DNA from: Lujinxingia vulgaris
GTDB lineage: Bacteria > Myxococcota_A > Bradymonadia > Bradymonadales > Bradymonadaceae
Length of the DNA: 37,695 nt
Direction: 5' to 3'
Assembly (NCBI RefSeq): GCF_007997005.1
Contig: NZ_VOSL01000001.1
Span: 1-37,695 of the forward strand
Shown here: piece by piece, positions 35,468-37,695 of the stretch
How the letters are laid out: each line of letters opens with the position of its first letter
Numbering within the stretch: the stretch's first letter is position 1
Position numbers and translations under genes: made by a program
The notes under the pieces: model-generated
The model's database searches: none
Seen by the model: the letters and a program-made list of their open reading frames with translations, nothing else
What the model was told of the DNA's origin: nothing

Positions 35468-35872
35468 ATGGCCGACCTACGTCAGATGATCAAAGCTCAC
35501 CCCCTGACCCCACCGCTGGAGGCCGATCTTCTGGCCACCACCCTCAATGAGGTGAGGATGTGCGCGCAGTTCTGCGTGCTCTGCGCCGACGCCTGCCTGG
35601 CCGAGGACAAGGTCGAGGCGATGCGCGAGTGCATACGCCGCTGTCTGGCCTGCGCCGAGAGCTGTGAGGCGACCGCCCACCAGCTGGTGCGTTACGATGA
35701 GCGCGATCGCACGATCCTCTACTCCCAGCTGCAGGCCAGCGCCGTGGCCACCCGCGTCTGCGCCGAGGAGTGCGAGCGCCACGCCGAGGCGATGGAGCAT
35801 TGCCGCATCTGCGCGCAGGCCTGCCGCAACACCCTGGAGGCCTTTCATGAGGCCATCGACGCGCTGGCCTGA
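35468..35872 (+). CDS. Cys-rich four-helix-bundle protein (Csp/DUF326 type)
   Basis: A 134-aa protein (from ATG 35468) with 13 Cys in helical CxxxCxxCxxxC spacing: MCAQFCVLCADAC, ECIRRCLACAESC, VCAEEC and HCRICAQAC. This pattern on four amphipathic helices defines DUF326/copper storage proteins (Csp), in which Cys thiolates inside the bundle bind many Cu(I) ions. No Tat or Sec signal is seen, so it would be cytosolic like Csp3. ATG 35468 has GAGG 5 nt upstream and matches the usual length; GTG 35399 or ATG 35423 would add 23 or 15 residues and cannot be excluded. Metal identity is inferred from the family. A GC-rich hairpin (35896-35942) just downstream may end the transcript. Confidence 0.85.
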   Translation: MADLRQMIKAHPLTPPLEADLLATTLNEVRMCAQFCVLCADACLAEDKVEAMRECIRRCLACAESCEATAHQLVRYDERDRTILYSQLQASAVATRVCAEECERHAEAMEHCRICAQACRNTLEAFHEAIDALA

Positions 35873-35895
35873 GTCGCGCGACTGACGTCAGGCGT

Positions 35896-35942
35896 GCGAC
35901 GCCTCCGACGCTCCGCCTGGAGTGAGCCCGGAGGCGCGTCGC
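35896..35942 (+). terminator. Hairpin downstream of the Csp-type gene
   Basis: GCGACGCCTCCG (35896-35907) pairs with CGGAGGCGCGTCGC (35929-35942) with a 2-nt bulge, and an inner CTCC/GGAG pair lies in the loop. There is no T-run, so termination is only possible, not shown. Confidence 0.45.
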
Positions 35943-36093
35943 TTCGGCACGTCCATGGCTACGCCGTGATACGACGACAGGTACGGGGGAATGACCCGAG
36001 GATTTCGAGTCGCTCGAAATGCGGTGGTGCCCGCGTATCGTTTCTGCAAGCAGACGCGCAGCTTGTGCGCGTCATTTTTGAATGGAGCGTTCC

Positions 36094-36843
36094 ATGATGC
36101 GATCTTTTCCCACCTCTCGGACACCCGGATCTTCCACAACCCGCCGCGCCCACCGACCCGCCCTGCTCGCCAGCCTCGTCCTTACACTCGCCGCCACCCT
36201 CTGCGCCTGCGCCTCCACGTCGGCGCCGGCCGCCAGCGAGAGGGCGCAGGAGGCGACGCCATCGAATCCCCAAAAAACCGCCGACCCGCCGGCGTTGCGC
36301 CCCGCCCCCACCGCGCCGGCACGTACCTATGAGGTTGTGATCCCCACCGAGGCGCGCCGACTCTTTGAAGCCCCCTGGGTCAACGAAGAGGAGACGCTGC
36401 GCCAGGCCAAGGCCCAGCATGGCGACTTCACTCGCCTGGCCTTCGATGTGATCTACGGCCCGATGGGGCCCTATGACGAGGCGCTGCTCTTTATCTTTGA
36501 GCCGGAGCGATTCGAGGGCTTTCGCACCTTCATCCTCGGCCACGGCCCCCGCGGCTGGGAGGGCCACTACGTCGCACGGCTGGGGCCCTGGGAATCCTCC
36601 CAGATGCTCGCCGTGATCTTCGAGGAGGTCGGCGAAGCGCGCCTGCCGGCCCCGATCTTCACCGCCACCTACCTGCACGACAGGCCGGCGGAGCAGACCG
36701 AAGCGCGCCGCTCCCCGGAGTTTCCCTACACGAGCGTGGTGGTTTGGGATGGGGAGTCTTTTGCGATCGATGAGGCGCTCGAGGAGCGCTTGAAGGGGAG
36801 GTATGAGGTGGGGACGATTCGGGAGGGGTTGAGGGGGGAGTGA
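36094..36843 (+). CDS. Putative lipoprotein of unknown function
   Basis: A 249-aa protein. A basic N-terminus leads into a hydrophobic segment LLASLVLTLAATLCAC; the likely lipobox is LCAC, with the second Cys modified. A Pro/Ala/Ser-rich linker follows. The folded part starts near TYEVVIPTEARRLFE and has aromatic beta strands (LAFDVIYGPMGPY, ALLFIFEPERFEGF, GHYVARLGPWES), with short helices between. No family recognised. ATG 36094 is preferred over ATG 36082 because GGAG (36084-36087) is 6 nt upstream. It stands alone between the Csp-type gene and a repeat region. Confidence 0.7.
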   Translation: MMRSFPTSRTPGSSTTRRAHRPALLASLVLTLAATLCACASTSAPAASERAQEATPSNPQKTADPPALRPAPTAPARTYEVVIPTEARRLFEAPWVNEEETLRQAKAQHGDFTRLAFDVIYGPMGPYDEALLFIFEPERFEGFRTFILGHGPRGWEGHYVARLGPWESSQMLAVIFEEVGEARLPAPIFTATYLHDRPAEQTEARRSPEFPYTSVVVWDGESFAIDEALEERLKGRYEVGTIREGLRGE

Positions 36844-37165
36844 GGGGCGTGTGGTTGGGTGGTTATGAGGTTAGGTGGTTGCGGGGCGTGGGGGGTTGCG
36901 CTGTGGGGAGGTTCGTGAGGGCGTGGGGGGGAGCGCCGTGTGGTTGGGTGGTTATGAGGTAAGGTGGTTGTGGGCCGCCGGGGTTTGCGCTGTGGGGAGG
37001 TTCGTGAGGGCGTTGGGGGGAGCGCTCAGGGAGTGGGGGGCGATTCGGGGCAGCGTGAGCGAGGTTTTGAACACGTAGAAGTCGGCTGGTAGGGTTGGTG
37101 GCTTGCATTGTTGCGCGGCGGTCTGTCGAGTGAGGTGCGTGCTTCATGTTTAAACAGGCTTCTGA
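36844..37165. other. Spacer with repeats before the RHS fragment
   Basis: 36848-37025 holds two tandem units, 89 bp apart, of the same repeat family as at 9935 and 30570. They have the GTTCGTGAGGGCG end but a diverged core. The remaining bases before the RHS reading frame show stop codons in its frame (37151 and 37163) and no recognised signal. Confidence 0.7.
36848..37025 (+). repeat. Repeat family, locus III (two 89-bp units)
   Basis: Units begin GTGTGGTTGGGTGGTTATGA at 36849 and 36938. Each ends in GGTTCGTGAGGGCG, as in the GTGGGTCGATTCGTGAGGGC family, but the GTCGA part of the core has changed to GGGGA. Confidence 0.8.
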
Positions 37166-37183
37166 AGGACATCGAATGCCTCC

Positions 37184-37695
37184 ATGGCGGGTCAAACTCG
37201 GCACATGCATTGCTGCGACACTCAAGGTCGCGGACCGGTGGGGCCTGGCCGCACGTGGTGGGCGTATGGGTATGATGGGGTGGGGCAGCGGGTACAAAAA
37301 GTCTCGATTCGCGGCGGGGTGGCGCATGCGACGGTGTATGCGGACGGGATCTTTGAGCACCATCAGATCCTCGATGGGACATCGGCGCCGGCGCAGGCCA
37401 ACGAGCTGCACGTGATGGACGATGCATCAAAGGTGGCGAGCTGGCGTGTGGGGCCGGATATTTTCAACGCGCAGAAGCCGGCGGTGCGCTATGAGCTGGG
37501 CGACCACCTGGGCTCGTCGAGCGTGGTGGTCAGCGAGACGGGCGGGCTTATCAGCCGGGAGGAGTATCGGCCTTATGGGGAGTCGTCGTTCGGGTCGTAT
37601 GCGAAGAAGCGTTTTCGTTTTACGGGAAAGGAGCGCGACGAAGAATCCGGCCTCTACTACCACGGCGCGCGCTACTTCTCGCCGTGGCTCTGCCG
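37184..37695 (+). CDS. RHS core fragment, 5'-truncated and cut by the window end
   Basis: In the frame with codons starting at 37184, translation gives RHS/YD-type core from about 37262 onward: YDGVGQRVQK, YADGIFEHHQ, YELGDHLGSSSVVV, EEYRPYGESSFGS, RFTGKERDEESGLYYHGARY and FSPWLC. In RHS proteins this block closes the beta-shell just before the P-x-x-R-W boundary, after which a variable toxin or tip domain begins. Here the window ends right at that boundary. Upstream the frame is closed by stops at 37151 and 37163, and the first 26 residues after ATG 37184 are not RHS-like, so at least the N-terminal shell is missing. It may be a remnant, a displaced tip cassette or a donor for recombination with a full RHS gene elsewhere. 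No ribosome binding site is convincing. Confidence 0.8.
   Translation, partial: MAGQTRHMHCCDTQGRGPVGPGRTWWAYGYDGVGQRVQKVSIRGGVAHATVYADGIFEHHQILDGTSAPAQANELHVMDDASKVASWRVGPDIFNAQKPAVRYELGDHLGSSSVVVSETGGLISREEYRPYGESSFGSYAKKRFRFTGKERDEESGLYYHGARYFSPWLC

Overview
The window is high-GC bacterial DNA coding for a Gram-negative cell. It holds several lipoproteins whose lipidated cysteine is followed by a long Asp-rich linker, right-handed beta-helix surface proteins with CSLREA-like and choice-of-anchor-Q-like segments, a MopE-type Cys/Asp motif, LVIVD-type propeller repeats and an RHS core. This mix is typical of large-genome predatory or surface-rich delta-proteobacterial lineages (Bradymonadales/Myxococcota-like). 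The taxonomic placement is inference from protein style; no rRNA or tRNA gene was seen.

Layout. 15-2981 (-) is a large TPR-containing soluble lytic transglycosylase. 3370-5051 (+) is a translationally coupled pair: a radical SAM protein and a metallophosphoesterase-fold protein that has lost one complete set of metal ligands. 5111-9443 (-) holds a PEGA-domain membrane protein, a Ycf46-like AAA+ ATPase, a conserved unknown and a winged-helix/membrane protein. 9444-10506 is a repeat-filled divergent spacer. 10507-14739 (+) runs acs (acetyl-CoA synthetase), an alpha/beta hydrolase, mutM/fpg and a small unknown protein; the last three form an operon. 14741-15370 (-) is a Cys-rich lipoprotein.

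15538-30460 is dominated by four paralogous beta-helix lipoproteins on the minus strand. They share one architecture: lipobox, Asp-rich linker, a variable number (3, 4, 5 and 1) of about 82-residue beta-sandwich repeats, a cap module, a CSLREA-like motif, a beta-helix, an anchor segment and, in three of the four, a C-terminal beta-sandwich. A DUF805-like/SRPBCC membrane protein on the plus strand interrupts them. They look like a locally duplicated family of surface stalk proteins.

31619-36843 carries a beta-propeller exported protein, a CsbD stress protein, a MopE-motif lipoprotein, a Cys-rich Csp/DUF326-type (copper storage-like) protein and a small lipoprotein. The window ends inside an RHS core (from about 37184) whose variable tip lies beyond the edge.

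The spacers are unusually structured: (i) three copies of a roughly 115-bp dispersed repeat with nested stems, one stem showing a covarying base pair; (ii) a dispersed family built around GTGGGTCGATTCGTGAGGGC that occurs in opposing orientations; (iii) a 42-bp-period array of about 13 units (30830-31386), each well-conserved unit carrying a 15-bp dyad, bracketed by opposed copies of family (ii); (iv) a 42-44-bp array (18820-19300) in a divergent promoter region. These arrays, the metallophosphoesterase with a half-lost active site next to a radical SAM enzyme, and the variable-stalk lipoprotein family are the most noteworthy observations.
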